Source of the DNA: Bilabrum cf. latius | Lineage: Eukaryota; Bigyra: Bicosoecida; Bigyra; Bicosoecida | NCBI GenBank assembly: GCA_965178125.1 | Contig: OZ237744.1 | Location: 558,001 to 622,000, forward strand | Length of the DNA stretch: 64,000 bases | Direction of reading: 5' to 3' | In this document: positions 44,596 through 57,050 of the stretch, in pieces | Position numbering within the stretch: the first letter of the stretch is position 1 | Layout of the letters: every line of letters begins with the position of its first letter | The notes under the pieces: model-generated | Databases searched by the model: none | What the model was told of the DNA's origin: nothing | Seen by the model: the letters and a program-made list of their open reading frames with translations, nothing else | Position numbers and translations under genes: made by a program

Positions 44596-47055
44596 ATGTT
44601 GAGGAAACGCGCGCTAGTAGTTGGGGCTGGTGCATGTGGAATGCAGTTTGCCCAAACTTTGGCCGCAGTAGGCCTTGATACGGTGCTTGTTGATAGAATG
44701 GCAAAGCCAGGCGGTATATGGCAGCCAGCCCGGCAGCATGAGAGCGCCCCTGGAGTTACGTTTAGCACCCTTCGGAGCAACCTACCGATGCAAGGAATGT
44801 GTCTTCGACCAATACAACATGCACCGTCTATCCAGCAGCTACAATCCTTTCCGTCAAGTTAGCAACTGAGTTCGTATCTCTTGCAGTTCAGCCATAATAT
44901 GCAAGATATACCCTTTTGGATGGGGGCAACTGTGTCTTCAATTGTTCGCAACTATGAGAGTGATACTACCAGCGCTGCCAGGCGCTGGACTGCAACGGTA
45001 TCGTCGCCAAGCTCGGCAGTTCCAGTAGCAGTCGATGCCATTTCGGTAGGACCGGATACTTGGAGCCTTGGGGCTGATTTCGTTGCTTTTTGTGGGGGAC
45101 ATTACTCTCAAGAAGATGCAGAGTGGCCTAAAATCCCCGGATTATCAGAACTGCGATCCTCGGTAGCAGGCACAGTCATCCACTCGTGCAGTTATGATGG
45201 CCCAGGCCAGCTCGAAGGCCGGCGAGTCCTGGTGATCGGTGGCGGTTCTAGCGGAACTGACATTGCTAGAGATGCCGCTGCAGTTGGCAGGTGCTTCTGG
45301 GCGAAGAAAAGGAGCTGGAGCGGTTCATCAGGAGTAGCTGACCTCGGCAAACTGCAAGAGGTTGCTCCCGTGGTTGCTGTGCGAAAAAAAGCAGCGGCAG
45401 CAAGTCAAACGGATTCATCTGCTGGGCCACCCACCGGGTCCGCATCTTCGGGAGCTGACTCTACCGTGGTGGCAGAACTCGCCAACGGTGTCTCGATTGA
45501 AGTCGACATCGTCGTGGTGTGCACTGGTTATGCGCTTGCGGCGCCACCCATCTTCATTCCTACGCCCTCCGCGGGTACGGGTCTTAATCCAGCTTTGCCC
45601 GGTGGGGCAACAGGAAGCAAGGCAGAATCTAGTCATCATATCAGCTCATGTAAGGCCAGTAAAGGTATGCCAGAGGGCTATAGACAAGCCATATGTAGCA
45701 CGGCAAGCCCTGCAAGCGCTTTCGCGAAGTGCTTGGAGCCTCTGGTTTTGCACCTCCTTTACAGAGATGATCCTACTGTGTGTGTGGCGGGACTTCCACT
45801 CAATGTCATGCCGTGGCCACTGTTCAGGGATTAGGCAGATTTTGTTGCAACTTTTTGGTCCTCAATGGACAACAAGATGGTCTGGAGCCCCGCTGCCGGC
45901 GACTTGTCGTGGATGCGCGACGAGGTGGATCTCGCGGCGGCGAGGTCACTCATCGGGCTTAAGACCAGCGCTAAGCCGGACGAAAAGGATCCGCTACTGC
46001 TCAAGAAGCCGTGGCATTTCCTTGGTCCAGCCTAGTTTCATTATAGAATGCTGTTGCAGCGTTTGAGTGCTGCGATTAGCAACCCCACGGGGACTGCACT
46101 GCCTAGTCCTGCGCCCGAGTCTGTAGCTGGGCAATCAGCTGGAGTCGATCCCACCAAACTATGGATAGAGTACGGTACTCTGTACTTGTAGGCGTGCCGC
46201 GGAGCCGTTAAATCGGTATCAAGTGGGGATAAGGCAAGCGACACAAGATTCGCTGCTGCTAGTGGTGCTGGTGACCACTCACTCGGGGCAGCTGTTGTGA
46301 GCACTCCCGCTCCTTCTCTTCCTCGTTCAATTTTTGGCCCACCGACCCTTGCTGGGGCTGCGGCACATTTAAAACGGCTCAAATTTGCCATAGATTCAGA
46401 GGGTAAAGCAAGCGATACGGCGACGCTGCCTGTAGTAGCAGACGCGAGTGTGCTAGAGTCAGCAGTAACTGTCAAGCAAGCTGTTCCACCAGAAATCCCA
46501 GCCGATTTGATGATTCTCAGTGGATTCTGTCCCAAAGGACGAGCAACACAGACTGATAACTGTGTCTTGTATGCCCCAGGCCGTGACCAGGCTCAAGGAG
46601 ACGAATTAACATCCTCGTCGGGCTCAACCGATGATGTTGCCCTGCCTGGGATTCCGGTCGGTTTGTGCGTCCGTGACACCCCACTCGACCATAACAGGAG
46701 TGCAATACGTCGCATAGAAATGGACCGACTGGTGTATAAACTGTGTGGGGCAGCTAGGAATGCCGGTGAGGCGTATCGTGCGGCTCAATTCATGCATGTG
46801 ATCAGGGCAAACATGTCGGACAAGGCGAGCGGTGGGACCGCAGCCGGTGAGCCCGGCGCTTGTGCAGCCAAGGAAGATGCATCTAAGGCTGCCGCAACAG
46901 GGGGTATCAAACAACAAGTTGAAGGTGGGCGTGATCGTGTAGAGTGTGCAGCGCTAGGGGTGTTTCCCGGCAGTAGCGGCACCCGCCCAGAGTTGGTCGT
47001 CGTTGCTCCCGTAGCAGTGATTGATGCCATTGAGAGAGTCATGACTAGCTGGTGA
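44596..47055 (+). CDS. Flavin-containing monooxygenase-like protein with long C-terminal extension
   Basis: The ORF has 819 codons from ATG 44596 to TGA 47053, with UAG at 44860, 45832, 46033 and 46189. FAD-binding GAGACG is at residues 10-15. TLRSNLPMQGM matches the FMO LrtNlPkxxM block, IHSCSY the HSxxY of the FMO fingerprint, IGGGSSG at 214-220 the NADPH site, and CTGY at 309-312 the ATG motif. MPWPLFRD[UAG]ADFVATFW matches the conserved (E/x)xQARxVAxxW block. FMOs oxygenate soft nucleophiles (N, S) with NADPH and O2. The protein is roughly 300 residues longer than usual; the extension after about residue 500 has no known motif. The catalytic sites look intact. Confidence 0.8.
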
Positions 47056-47169
47056 AGCTACACATGAAATCAACACAGGGCTCGTGTTACTAAGAGCAAG
47101 GTCAGCACGCTCCAACCAACCATTTAATCTTGAGTCACGAAAAGCAAATCCCATATGGTGGAGCATGCG

Positions 47170-50100
47170 TCACAAAGGCTTGCCTGCGACAAGCGATACG
47201 AACTCCATTAGAGCTCCAGCCTAGTCCTTTTCCGACATCCCCGATTGAAATGCTCTTTGTACCATCGGTAAGGCCGCCTCTACCATTGCCTGCATGCTGG
47301 GCTGCTGCTCTTTGCCGCTTAGTCCTGACTGCGTACTCGCCGGCCGGTGGGATGTGCTGCGCCCATCCGAAGCTGCGAGCACGTGCCTTACTTCGCGCTC
47401 CATTGCCTCGGCTGCATTTCCTGCAATTAGTGACCTCGCGCGGATCCGGTCTCTGCGAGATCTCGTTTTCGATTCAACCCACTGCTGTGCTACAACAGTC
47501 GTCGAGTCGTCACTCTACCCGTTCCCGTCGTGCAGTAGCGTAAGCGCCCTCCTAGCCTTAAGCAACACCGACAAATTACCCCAATTAGCCTATGCTCTGG
47601 ACCTTGAAGCGTTGGAGCGCCGTCGCAACAGCCTTCCGACCTGGCGAATCAGTCGACTGTGCTGCAAAGAGCCTAATGGAGCCTGTTCTCCGAGCAGGCC
47701 AAGCACTGGGGCTGTAGTCGTGATCGAAGCGCTATTCGGATCCACAAACGGGCGCACTACTATAGGCGCTGATGCAGCGTCCTCTGGACCATCGTACGGG
47801 GGCTTTCCAAGCACTGCTGCTTGATACCCGGCAGCCCTGGCTCGATCAGATAAAGTGGAGCTTGGCCGTGCCCCCTCTCGTTGCCTTGAAGGTGACAAGC
47901 GAGTACGACGTCGCGATGGCGAAGGGTGCCCCGCGGCTGACCCGTCGGTCCTGCGCGCAGTCGTAGTTGATGGCGATAAAGCTCGGCCGCGCACAGGACT
48001 ACGGCTGTTAGCGTGTTGAGAACCTCGTCGAAGAGAGCGCGATGGGCTGCCCTTGATCCTAAATGAGGACGGTTCCAGCGGTGCTGCATTCGCTGGAGCT
48101 CCTGGAGTCCGGCCGGCTTCAAGCTGCTCAAGCAGCAGGGCGCATCGGTCTTGCAGCATTTCTTTCTCAACTCGAACCCGCCGATACTCTGCTGCGATGG
48201 ATTGCTGCTGTGCCTGCATTGCCCTGAGCTCCACAACAAGCTCCCTGTTTGCAACATGCAGCGATTGAATTGCCGAATCGGCTGCGTTCTGCTTGGCTGC
48301 CAGCGTCACTGCTAGCACTCCAGACGCCGGTTCATTTTCACTAACTAGGCTCGCTCGCATCGGTGAGCTCGGGGGCTGCTGTGACAGCATTTGATCCTGT
48401 TGCGATCCACGGGCTACCTTTGACAAGGCCCGGAGAGAGTCGCTCTGTCGGATACCTTGCCGAGCAGAGCTGCCACGAAGCTCCAGAAGTACTTCACTTG
48501 GTTTGCTAGCATCGAATACCTTGCGGCTTCCACTTGTGGTGCTCTTCGATCGGTTTGTTGCGGTGGACGATTCTTGCGGTACTGTACCACCTGCGTCAGC
48601 AGCTGCGAGGCGTTCCTTCGCCCTTGGGTCAAGAAGTAGCTCGGCTTGCGACAAATGCGCCATCTTCAAGCGCCGTTGTCGCTGGGGTCCCGGCTTCAAA
48701 CGCAATGAGCCACGTGGTTGTGGCACCGTGGGAGGCCGCGGAAAATACTCTGAGCTCGAGGCGTCTACAGCAGCGATACCGCCTTGCCGCGATGATGCAC
48801 CGCGCGGAGGCTATGCAGACTCTTCGACGAGTCTTCCAGCTGTTGACTTGGCAAGGTCACTCTGCCTAGTGGATGACCCGTGCCTTACCTATGCCGTGGT
48901 CTGAGGCCTAGCAGGTAGACCAATGCGGTCACCAACAACGGTGCCCACCGACACTGCCGCTGCTGTGTCAGGTCTCTCAAACTGCACAGATGGCAGACCA
49001 GAGCTGCCTCGACCTCTGAGGTTTGGAGTCTGTCTGGTTCCGAACGGAGAGGGCTGCCGCGCGGCTGCGCTGCGGATCGCCGTGGAGAGTCTGCGGTCAA
49101 GCACGGACTCTACTTGCTCGAGATCCTCATTTATGACAACTCCGCCACCGTCATGTACCCCTCGTGATGCGAGTTCCGCACCGCCGTACGTGGGTGGAGG
49201 CATCAGTACTGCATTCGCAATCCTGTCCAAGAGCACCAGTTGGCGCTATGCCAGGTCATCAGGCAGCTACAATATGACTGCTTTGGCAAGCTCAATTACG
49301 CCCGATGAGCCACGCTGCAGGGCATCCAGCAGCATGTCAGCTGCCATGGATCGACCAATCCTGGCTGCTTCGTGCTAGCTAGCCTCGCGTTCTGGTGCAT
49401 ACCTCGTGTTCACGCCTACGTCCCTCACCATTGGCCTTGTCCCGTGGCTGGAGTTGCGAAGTAGTGCTCCTGGCGCACGGATACTGCTTGAAGAGGACAG
49501 CAGGCTCCGCCGGTTGGCCAGCCGCTCTGCAGCACGAAGCCGCCTAGCAGCCACTTCATCAGCGCTTGCCTGGCCACCTTGAAACTCACTATGTTTGCTG
49601 GTTTCATCAATTTCGGCCAAAATATCCCTGGGTTCGCCAAATACCACGGACTGCTGCGTGTGATCCAGTCCTGTTCCCCGGCTCCAAGGCTAGGCCAAGT
49701 TGCCTTGCTCGTCTGGTTTTGCAACGCTTAGGGACAGCGCAGATCCTTGCGCGACGTGGGCAGCGGCAAGTGCAGTTGACACCTGCAGCGACAGAGCTCG
49801 GGTTCCCCTGGACACAGCGCGCGACAGGGAACTAGATGCTCCTGATGAGGACCCTGGTGATCCTCCGGCCGGCCCTTGTGGCACCTCTGGGATCCGCCCA
49901 AAGGCCGGGCCATCCACAATTTCAGCCGATTCTCGAAATATCCCGCGACTTCCTCGGGAAGAACGTCTGGTATCAGGCCGGCTGGGCGGTGGTGCATAAG
50001 ATATGGCGTCACCTACTGCGCTGTCTCTGTCGCTGTGTGTGCGAGCCCTCGGTGGCTTCTACGCGGGGCTTTTGATGCTGCTCTAAGCAAGCGGCGCAGA

Positions 50101-53100
50101 GGCACCCGATTTCCTGGCGCCTGCATCCACAATACCAAGTGATGTTGCACCACCTTTAAACGTTGGAGTCCAGTCTTCATGGCTTGTAGTAGATGGATCC
50201 GGTCGTTCCTAAGGTGTGGCGACCGCAGCAGTACCGAGAGCCCCGGTGGGACTATCAGGGTCCAAGAAGTTATCTCGTTCTTCCACCGCGGTCACGTGAA
50301 CACCATCAGTCTGCACAGGCACCTACACATTACTCGTGTTGCTACCAAGCTCGTCACCTGCGGTCCGACCCGTGCTTTTGGAACCAGGCGGCGACCAGTC
50401 TTCGCCCCGCTGTCGGGGACGGGCACTTGCAACCTCCCTGCCTTGCATACTATTGCGGTTGCCAGATCGCGACCCAACAAAGGTTCGGGCAAGGGCAGAC
50501 TAGGCCCGATATGTGTCAGTACCGACGGATGCGGCAATGGCTTTTGCTGCGTCGCTTTCTGCCGAAGCGGCCAGCAGCATTGCCAGTTCGGTTTTTCGCT
50601 CATATTGACGAGCGACTCGCCTCACAGCAGATTTCACCCTCGAGCCTATTGCAGTTCTAGCTCTAACCTGCACAGCTACACGCCGAGCTTCCTCCTTGAA
50701 TTGACCGCGCCGTGAAGCCGCCTCCAGCTGGCGCTGCCATCGGCGAGCAGTGGTCAGCACGCCACGAGAATCAGCATCTGCATTGCCGTCACCGCTCTCA
50801 GTTGGCCCGGTATCCGAATTGAACCAGTCTAGGGCCTACTGCTTGGACTCTGCCTCCAACAATCTTGCATTAATGGCTGCACGTCTCTCGCGTTCCTCAC
50901 AAAGCTACTGCTCTGTCTACGACAGCTGCTAGGAAAGATGTGCGACACGGGCAATGGCGGTACTTTCCACGCCGACCAGCTTCTCCAGCGCTCTATGAGC
51001 TGCTGCACGTTGTGCTGCTTGCTTGTCTTCGCTAGAAGGATCAACCGACGACCCATCGGACGCAGCATCAATTCCTATCGCCGAAGAATCCGGAGAACCT
51101 TTGCCGGATTTCGCAGCGCTCTCGTCCTCGTGCACGCCTGCACCGCCAGCATCAGAGGCGCTGTCCGAAGTGATTGCTCGTTCAAGCTCCAGAGCTTGCC
51201 CTTCGGCCATCTTGCGAACATGTCGAGCAAATCGACCAAACGTGTTGTCGAGCTGCATCCGCTCAAACGCGACCTCCTTGTCCGCCTCTTCTCTGGCAGC
51301 TGCGATCGCACTGCTCGCCTTGGCTTGCTCCTCTGCTAGTCTAGCCTCAAGGTGCTAGATGGAGTCCATTGCTTTTCCAAGCTGGTGCTGCAGCCCGCGC
51401 ACGACTACTTCCGGAGCTTCAATGCCCCCTATGGTTGGAAGCTCTGGCATCGAAGCCAAACCGTCTGCCGCGGGGATCGACGACATCGAAGACCCTTGTC
51501 CCTCGCGGTCCATGGTGCTGAAGCTTCCCTTCCTCGCTTTGCGATCACTACGAGGTGACTAAGAACGATGCTTGCTCCCCCTCGGCGACTTAGCCTTACC
51601 TTTCTTTCTAGATCCAGAGACAGGGCGGCTCCTTGCGAGCCGAGTTCCAACCACCCTGCTGGACGGTCGCACACCACTGGCTGACCTGCTGGAATCCTGC
51701 GATACCAGCGACTCCGCCGAAGGTGCCGGGTTCAGTAACTAAGGGGCTGATGGAACGCCAGTCAAGAACGTTGCTCCCTCCCCTTGATGGTTCACTTGCT
51801 CATTGGACGCGGTAGCCCCTAGAACCGCTACGCTGGCCGTGGTGCTCTCGGGGCAGTCCACCGTCCACCCTTTCGGGTGCTGCTCCGCCTCCGCGGCATT
51901 CTCAAACAGGTCATGAGAGCTGGCTGCCCTGCCAAACCCAAACGAACTGCTACTTGCAGCTACGACCGACCGTCGACGAGCCTTTTCCATCATGCGCTCA
52001 GTAACTCTGTGCACCACATCGTGCACGCTGCTCCTTCGGCTCGAACTCGTGCCCCTGGCCGCCCCAAAGCCAGCAAAGGACTCGCCATCCTTAGGGTCCT
52101 TGGATAATGACAGGCCCGTAGCGCGCAGAATCTACTCCAAGCTCGCTCGTCGGCTGCGGTACTCGTCGAGCAGCTCTGTGACTCGCTCCCTGCTGGGCAG
52201 TCGCGCCTCCAGGAACGACTGCAACGAATCTTCAACTTTGCGAGCCTCGTCGTCACGTTCTTTGAGCTGAGAGGCAAACTCATCCCGTTGTGCCTTCAAT
52301 CGCTCCTAGAGACCTTCTATCTGCGAAGAAAGCTGCATGATGCGACCGGATGCCCTTGCGTCGGCGTGGGCCTGTTGGGCATCGCTAATTCGCCGCAGCC
52401 GGTCCTTGAGCATTGCGGCCTCTGCCTCTGCCTTCTCTGCTCTCTCATGAGACTGCAAAGCCCGCTAGACCTAATCGTTCCACTCCGCCCGACTAATCAT
52501 GTTGTTTTGGTCCAACAGCTGCTTTTCCACCCTACCGGCGCGTGCGTCTGCTGAAGCAAGTGCGCGCCTAAGCTCTGCGTTGGCCTCCTCAGCCTGGTGC
52601 AGCTCAACCTGAACCGTCTCTGTCGAGTGCACCTGCTTAGAGAGAAGCTGCTTGCACTGTGTCAGCTTGCTTCCGAGGTCTCTAGCCCGTGCCGACAGCC
52701 TGTCGACCATCCCCGCGGAGGCCTTCATGGTGTCGCGCACGCGCTGCAGTTCCTCCCGAAGAGCAAGGCCGCGCCTTCCCTCGCTAGCCATGGCCTCCAG
52801 CTCAAAGAGAGCGTCCACACATTCCCCAAACAGCGATCGCAGCTGCTTTGCTGCGTCCTCCTTTGATGCCTTGGACTCCTGGACTAGCTCGTCCAGCTGC
52901 TTGCGCCTGGCATCGAAGCGCGCCACCGCAGAAGAGCTAGCCAAGGCGTCGACGCTCGTGGCAGTTGACCCCTTCGCGGATATTGCATCGTCCGCCTCTC
53001 TGTGACTAGCAAGGTTGCGCACCGTTGCTTCAAGTGCGCTCCGCTGGGCCGCGGCCCTGCCCCTGTGTTCAGCAAGCAGGCCGAGCACCTCTTTCCTAGA

Positions 53101-54045
53101 AGTCTCCAGCTGTGCCCGAGCGATAGCATGTCGCTTCTTGTCATCAGCAGCTCCCGTGAGCGTGGACGACCGCGGCCCTTCTTCGTTCCCGTGCGCGCCG
53201 TCGGATGCACTGTCGACCGGTACGATGCTAGAGCCTACGATGCCCCTGCCTACGCCATGGTCCCTGACGTACATCGAGGAGCCGAACGTTCCTTGCACGC
53301 TACTCTTCGAGGCGGCTGCGCCTATATTGATGCCTAGGGCGCCGTGCTCGCGTTCGATCGCGGTGTCAACGGCTCTGGCTGACTCCCTGTACCGCTCCAT
53401 CGCCAGGTCTGCCTCCTCTTGTAGACGCGCTGTCCGCGTTCGCAACAGCTCCTACTCTTGCTATACTCTCTGGCGGTGGGCAGTTTGTGCCCGCACGCGC
53501 TCGTCCAAATCGTCAAACTTTCTGGCGACCGAATTCGCCAGAGTCGATTCTTTTCCAATGAAGCTATCCCCGCCAATGATGATCGAGCTGGACATGTGGG
53601 ACCGTCTCGTTTCCATCATGCCTAGGCTATCAACGCTCTCTCGTTTCGACAGGACTGCATCGTCGCTATCGGAATCCGCATTGGCCGAGGCTCGAGGAGT
53701 GGACTACGTGGTGTGCGGTCTCTGTCTTGACGGAGATGGCTGGCTGCGGCGCAAACCTCCTGGCCGACTCGACCTTGAAGCCATGAACTTCTTTCTTACG
53801 CTCTTTGGAACCTTCTTGCGTATACCCTTTGGATTATTTGACACACTGGCCTGATATTGTTTCCTCATCCTCGGCAGTCTAGATTCAGAGGCCTCAGAGG
53901 TCATTGATTTCTGCGGAGTAGAGCCGGCCTTGCTTCTTGCAGCAGCCATGGCCGCCTCCCTTCTTGCTTTCTGCGGTTCTAGGGCATGATCGACCATATA
54001 TGAAGGGATGCCATAGTTTAGAAGTTTCTGCTTTGCCTGTCTCAT
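47170..54045 (-). CDS. Giant coiled-coil / low-complexity protein
   Basis: One frame of 2,291 codons runs from ATG 54045 to TGA 47170, interrupted only by 28 TAG codons; a TAA lies in frame upstream at 54064. Several heptad-rich helices are visible, for example ...ELVVELRAMQAQQQSIAAEYR... near 48200 and ...VRDTMKASAGMVDRLSARAR... near 52700, separated by Ser/Arg-rich disorder with SPSR motifs. It is rich in Ala, Arg, Gln and Ser. No catalytic domain is recognised. The general shape is that of a centrosomal, basal-body or cytoskeletal scaffold, but this is only an inference. It carries the highest UAG load in the window (about 1.2% of codons). The stop is 114 bp from the convergent FMO stop. 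Confidence 0.75.
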
Positions 54046-54176
54046 TGATTCATGCACAATTCCTTAAAGTGAGTTGCGTCCGTTGGATGGTCGCAACGAA
54101 CGTTCCAGTGAACGGCGGTCGCACGTGCTGCGCAGCACGCCACACGACATCTATAAATAGCCCCATGGCGGGCAGC

Positions 54177-56855
54177 TTACTTCTTCGATTTCCCTTTCCT
54201 TCCGCCCCCCTTCCCCTTCTTTCCTCCAAGCGCGCCGCCCACGGCCTTCTCTTGAACAACAGCCTTGCCCTCCTTCGACTCTGCCTCGGCCACTGCAGAT
54301 GCTTCAGCTTCCGCCCCGCCGGATGCGGCCCCCGACTGCACTACGGCCTGCACGGAGGCAGGGGCGTCACCTTTTCCGCTCATGAAGTCTCCCATCGCCG
54401 CCTCGGGAAGCCCCAGAGGAAGACTTGCCTCCACTCGGAAGTTGGGGTCGCGGGAACGGGCCGCCCGAATGGCCGCTACAAGTCCAGCGTCTGTGACGAG
54501 TGGGAGATGTGCAGCGCCCAGGAAAGAGACCTGCTTGCAGCCCTTTGCCACCGTCATGAGTCCTTCGTCTGTCACCTGCGGGCAGCCAGCGATGACCAGC
54601 TGAACCAGCCGACCGCTGCTCGGACCCCTCGTGATCTGCTCCAAGCCGGCGTTGGTGAGTCCAGCCAGGCCCGGGATATGCAAGCTGTGCAGACGGGTGC
54701 AGTGGCGCACGATCCAGCCGACGGCAGCGTCACCGTAAGGAACAGTCTCTGGCCTGCTCCTCTTCTTGCCCCCCTTGCCTCCCTTCTTCTTGCTGGGCTG
54801 CTGCGCTGTGGCGGGTTTGCCGTTGCTCTTGGGCGCACCGCCCTTGCCAGCGCCACCCTTCTTCTTCCCGCCCTCCTGACCGCCCGCCTTCGGGCCGTTG
54901 GTAGACGCCCCGCCAGAGCCAGAGGCGGCGGCCTTCTTCTTGCCTCCCCCCCTCCGCCTCCTTCCCCGCCGTTTGGTGGCAGCAGCCGCGTCCGCTCCGC
55001 CAGCCAGTAGCTCGTCCGCCCCATGGGTCGGCATCACCCCAAGCTCGCTGCGGGCAGCAGACGGCGGGGCGTCGATGGCGCGGGCGACACGGTACTCCAC
55101 CTGCTGGTGGTTCCTGAGAGTGGTCACGCCTGCGATCAGGACCTCGAGCCTAGTGCAGCCCCTCGCCAGCACCTCGAACCCCTCGTCCGTCAACCCCTCG
55201 CAGCCCGAGACGTCCAGGCGGGTAAGGTTCTGGGAATAGGTCGCCAGCACACCGAGGGCAGCCGACGTGATAGAGCACCCTTGCAGGGACAGGTCCAGCA
55301 TGGACCGACCGGTGCCGAGCATCACGCTGCCAACGCCATCGTTGGTCACAGAGGGATTGCCCGCAAGAGACAAGCGGATGAGTCGGGGCGAGCGGTAGGC
55401 GAGCGTGCACAGCGACTCGTCGCTGATGCCGGTATACGACAGGTCCAGCGCACGCAGGCCGCGCAGCCGAACGAACATCGCGCCCAGAGCGAGGTGCGCG
55501 AAGCCGCGCAGCGGCCCGTGGCTGATATCCAGCGAGGTTAGGTTCGGGCATCCCTGCGAGATGGCTGCGAGAGACGCGTCAGAGAGCGCGCCGCACTGGC
55601 GGAACTGCAGTGACGTCAGCGAAGTACACTGGGGCTGCACCTCCTCCACCACGTTCTCCACTCTGATCCCCTCACACTGGAGCTGCCTCAAGTGCGGGCA
55701 GTCCGACAGCAGCGCAGCCACGCCGTCACCCGTCACGGAGGGACAGTACTGCACGGCAATCGACTCGAGATCCTCGCAGCACTCTGCGATCTCCTCCAGG
55801 CCCTCGTCGGTGATGCCCAGAGCGTAGGACACGTCTAAGCGGTGGAGGTACTCGAGGTGCTGAGCGATCTGGGTGAGGGAGTCGTCGGTCAGCCTGGGAC
55901 AGCGACTGAGCACCAAGATCCTCATGTCCCGGCAGGACCGCGAGAGCTCCTGCACCCCGGCATCTGAAATCCGCACGCACCCGTCTGCGTTGAGCATACG
56001 CAGCCGAGGGCAGCTCCGTCCGATCAGGGCCACGGCCTCGTCGCCCAGGTTGCAACCGCCCACGTCCAGGGCGAGCAGGTCTCTACAGCTCTGCACCAGG
56101 GCGTCGATGCCCCGGTGCGTGACGAGTGGGGACGAGACCTTGACGTAGGAGAGGAACGAGTGGGACGCGCCGAGCGCCTCGAGCCCCGCATCGGTGATCT
56201 GGCACCTGCTCGCGTCTAGCCTGGTCAGATGAGGACAGGCGGATAGTGCACTGAGCCCTCGATCCGTGACTCGCGGTGCAGACCGATCAGAGACACTCGC
56301 TCGCACAACCGGCGGCCCCGGTTGATCGGCTCCTGACGGAGCGGTTGAAGATCCTGCCGAAGGCAATCCAATGGAGCTGGTGTCCGCGACTGCACGCTTC
56401 ACCAGCTGCAGGGCATCGCCCATTTCAGCGCGTTCAGTGTCACCTTCGGCAGATGCTGCTTCGCTTGCACTCCCAGATCCTACCGTCTCGACAGCCTTGA
56501 CCGCGCTTCCGGCCGGGACAGCGATCGTAGGCGGGTGGTGCGAATGCTGCTCTTGCACGAATTCGTCCGCGATGAGAACTTCTAAGTTGGGGCATTTGCC
56601 ACCGATAGAGGCGATGGCATCGTCCGAAACGAAACAGCCGCGAGTGCTAATGTCGTGGATGTGTCGGCCATGGGCTGACACAACCCAGTCCAAAAGTTTC
56701 GGGACCTTCCTCGGAGGCGCTGCCCCCATCGAACCAAAATCAACTGCTCTCCAGTTCCTGTCGTCATCCAAGGCATCGCGCCAACCTTTCGATACCAGCC
56801 GCAGCTGCACTCTTTCGCAGAGCGGGAAGAACTAGAACACGCTTGACATTGCCAT
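54177..56855 (-). CDS. F-box / leucine-rich repeat protein (FBXL)
   Basis: The ORF has 892 codons from ATG 56855 to TAA 54177; a TAA precedes the ATG in frame. The only UAG is residue 8, inside the F-box (SVF[UAG]FFPLCERVQLRLVSKGWRDAL, residues 5-30, then NWRAVDF). At least 15 AMN1-type Cys-containing LRRs follow (CPNLxxLxxxxCxxITDxGLxxL). FBXL proteins are substrate receptors of SCF ubiquitin ligases. Two insertions interrupt the repeats: a Ser/Glu-rich one near residue 110-180 and a Lys/Gly-rich one near 620-690. The C-terminus is also Lys/Gly-rich. Third codon positions are very GC-rich. Target is unknown. Confidence 0.92.
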
Positions 56856-57050
56856 GGCGTTTTACCCTTTGAAACACCAAAAATTGCGTTGTTTTAGATC
56901 GAATCCAGGATACAGCTGCCAAAAATTCTTGGCAAACGTTTGATCGGGGCCGATATTTCTTGCAAAGGAGCGCATGGAGGCCAGGCTGTTCTTTTGTAAG
57001 GCGCACTTTCAAATCAATCGAAACAGCAAGTTTAGCACTGTATTGATAGC
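56856..57050. promoter_or_regulatory. Divergent promoter region, FBXL / ZnT9
   Basis: This 195-bp stretch between two start codons is AT-richer than the flanking genes. No further element is recognised. Confidence 0.35.

Noticed and set aside
52471-53854. Long plus-strand ORFs opposite the coiled-coil gene
   Set aside because: They overlap a 6.9-kb minus-strand frame, have non-ATG starts and show low-complexity shadow composition.
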